NCBI GenBank assembly: GCA_038120515.1
Contig: JAYOLW010000012.1
Location: 1-47,494 of the forward strand
Length of the DNA: 47,494 nt
Source: JADHOX01 sp038120515
GTDB taxonomy: Bacteria > Pseudomonadota > Alphaproteobacteria > Rickettsiales > JABIRX01
Direction: 5' to 3'
The notes under the pieces were generated by a model. The model did no database searches. It was not told where the DNA came from and saw only the letters and a program-made list of their open reading frames with translations. This document shows positions 46,146 to 47,494 of the stretch, one piece after another (position 1 is the first letter of the stretch; each line of letters begins with the position of its first letter). The translations under genes and the position numbers were made by a program.

Positions 46146-46276
46146 GATTGACCAAATTCTACAAAATTATCTGAGATCAATTGATTTAATTTATCTTCAC
46201 TTTTTCTAACTTTTTGCGTCAACAAAGCATTTTCTAAATCAAAAATATGTTTTTTTATATCTAATGATTTTTTCAT
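46142..46276 (-). pseudogene. Truncated DUF4440 N-terminus, 44 codons
   Basis: The short frame from ATG at 46276 to TGA at 46142-46144 encodes a peptide with FDLENALLTQKVRKSEDKL and LISDNFVEFGQS. That pattern (LE..LL...vR.s...l..Li.ddFvEfG.S) is the opening of DUF4440/NTF2-like proteins, normally about 120 residues. The rest of the domain is missing, and the stop overlaps the ATG of the acetyltransferase fusion (ATGA). It may be a remnant left when the downstream fusion arose. Alternatively it may be kept as a translated leader that couples expression of the large gene. Confidence 0.55.
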
Positions 46277-46322
46277 AACTTTTACAAAGTGTGACAATCA
46301 ATTTTAAGACAAAAGCTAACTG

Positions 46323-47126
46323 TTAATTTTCAACAAAACTATTGATATTCTCAATTAGAAATTCACCGCTAAAGGTCATATGACCATCATTTTCGGTTAA
46401 AACTAATTTTTTTGGACCAGAATAACTTTCAGCAAGATCAATTCCATGCGATACTGGCACAACCCTGTCCTTCTTGCCATGAATAATTAAAATAGGTAAA
46501 TCCAATGTTTGCAATTTTTCCTTATTATCAAATTTATCTTTTAGCATTAAAGAAACAGGTAAAAACCAATATGTTTTTTTGGCTACCATCTCAACTGAGG
46601 TAAAAGGTGATTCAAGAATTAAGGCTTTTGCATTAAGCTTGGTTGCCATCTCAGTTGCTACTCCAGAACCAATAGATTCACCATATAAAATTATATTTTT
46701 ATCCTTAAAACCCTGAGCATATATAAAATCAACAGCAGCTTGACCATCAAGATAAAACCCCTGCTCAGATGGTGATCCAGAACTTCCAGGATAACCTCTA
46801 TATGTAATTGCTAGAAGTGAATAATTAGAATCTTCAGCAAATGCCTGATATTTGTTTTTTCTATTTTCAAGATTTGCTGCATTACCATGAAAATAAATAA
46901 TTACATTATCTGAATTTTCATTTTTGTAGAACCATGCTCTCAGTTTTTCATTATCATCAGTACCGATATATACTTCACTAAAACCATTTAATCCAATATC
47001 ACTAGGATTTTGAACTGAACCAAAAGGAAAATATTGTAATTTTCTTTGCATTAGAAACATTACAACACATATAAGCAAATATAATATTAAGATATTTAAA
47101 AACATTTTTGTGAATTTCCTAACCAC
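46323..47126 (-). CDS. Membrane-anchored alpha/beta hydrolase (BEM46/ABHD13-like)
   Basis: The 267-residue protein has an N-terminal membrane helix (about 10-26), oxyanion-type YFHGNAANLENR and nucleophile elbow YGESIGSGVA. HGKKDRVVPVSHG and a final NDGHMTF histidine complete the triad. It resembles the BEM46 serine hydrolases, of unknown substrate, acting at the periplasmic face. The start could be the GTG at 47126 or the ATG at 47105; AGGA about 11 bases before the ATG favours the latter. It lies next to the 16S rRNA 3' end and probably outside the rRNA unit. Confidence 0.87.
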   Translation of the reverse strand: MVRKFTKMFLNILILYLLICVVMFLMQRKLQYFPFGSVQNPSDIGLNGFSEVYIGTDDNEKLRAWFYKNENSDNVIIYFHGNAANLENRKNKYQAFAEDSNYSLLAITYRGYPGSSGSPSEQGFYLDGQAAVDFIYAQGFKDKNIILYGESIGSGVATEMATKLNAKALILESPFTSVEMVAKKTYWFLPVSLMLKDKFDNKEKLQTLDLPILIIHGKKDRVVPVSHGIDLAESYSGPKKLVLTENDGHMTFSGEFLIENINSFVEN

Positions 47127-47295
47127 AACAAAATTACAAAATCATTAAAACAATAATTAAGAAATAATAGTAAATAAGGAAAAAAAGAAAGTAAAAAGAA
47201 TAAAATTAGTAAGAAACAAGGACAGTAAAGCTCTAATATTTGTTGTTTGATCGAATGGATTATTAAACTCGAAGGATTAATAACCACCAATCAAT

Positions 47296-47494
<199 letters not shown>

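Noticed and set aside
47127..47295. tRNA or terminator downstream of the 16S gene
   Set aside because: The segment is AT-rich with no T-loop consensus and no stable stem followed by a U-run.

Overview
The window is AT-rich, tightly packed chromosomal DNA from an alphaproteobacterium, most probably a member of the Rickettsiales or a close relative. Three things point there. The F0 ATP synthase genes form a separate atpI-atpB-atpE-atpF'-atpF cluster with the duplicated b/b' subunits typical of Alphaproteobacteria. The 3' end of a 16S rRNA gene at the right edge is followed by an ordinary protein gene instead of a tRNA-containing spacer and 23S rRNA; split rRNA genes are a known Rickettsiales trait. 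The coding sequence is strongly A/T biased. Genes for histidine (hisF, hisE, hisC), leucine (leuC) and lysine/peptidoglycan (dapB) synthesis, purE/purK and the Kdo transferase waaA suggest a lineage less reduced than classical intracellular Rickettsia or Anaplasma, perhaps an early-branching or extracellular one (Deianiraeaceae- or Mitibacteraceae-like). That placement is inference.

Layout: 1-4067 is an accessory island with two divergent paralogues of a predicted deaminase-fold effector family (HSE ... PCxxC motif) flanking a helical protein of unknown function. 4153-8503 carries dprA-topA-HAD phosphatase on the minus strand. 8685-12439 holds the F0 genes, then rplU-rpmA-dapB. 12436-15343 has a ThiF/MoeB-like E1 enzyme, yaaA, a parvulin-type PPIase and infC, with thrS upstream of infC. 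17333-22002 is a plus-strand run: tatD, a small lipoprotein, an M32 carboxypeptidase, gloB, an AIM24-family protein and coaD. 21997-26769 is a minus-strand run transcribed hisF-hisE-hisC-alaS. 26862-30494 has a DUF4065 (Panacea/SocA-like) protein, gltX and two unrecognised helical proteins. 30579-36476 is housekeeping: rpsP-rimM-trmD-rplS-leuC, groES-groEL with a perfect terminator, and a two-cluster CDGSH Fe-S protein; rpmB follows. 36983-39791 is purE-purK-DUF350-trypsin-like protease (minus). 39936-41882 is an LPS-type locus: a lysophospholipid acyltransferase broken by one in-frame stop, then waaA. 42063-47126 is a second accessory region: a DUF6624-like/Sel1-like protein behind a textbook promoter, a four-domain fusion (three GNAT acetyltransferases plus a methyltransferase) coupled to a 44-codon DUF4440 remnant, and an alpha/beta hydrolase. 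A partial 16S rRNA gene closes the window.

Adjacent genes are very close, several convergent pairs share stop-codon bases, and no stretch over 300 bases lacks a gene. I saw no tRNA gene, CRISPR array, insertion sequence or prophage. The most novel material is the deaminase-like pair, the GNAT-GNAT-GNAT-methyltransferase fusion and the DUF6624-Sel1-like protein.
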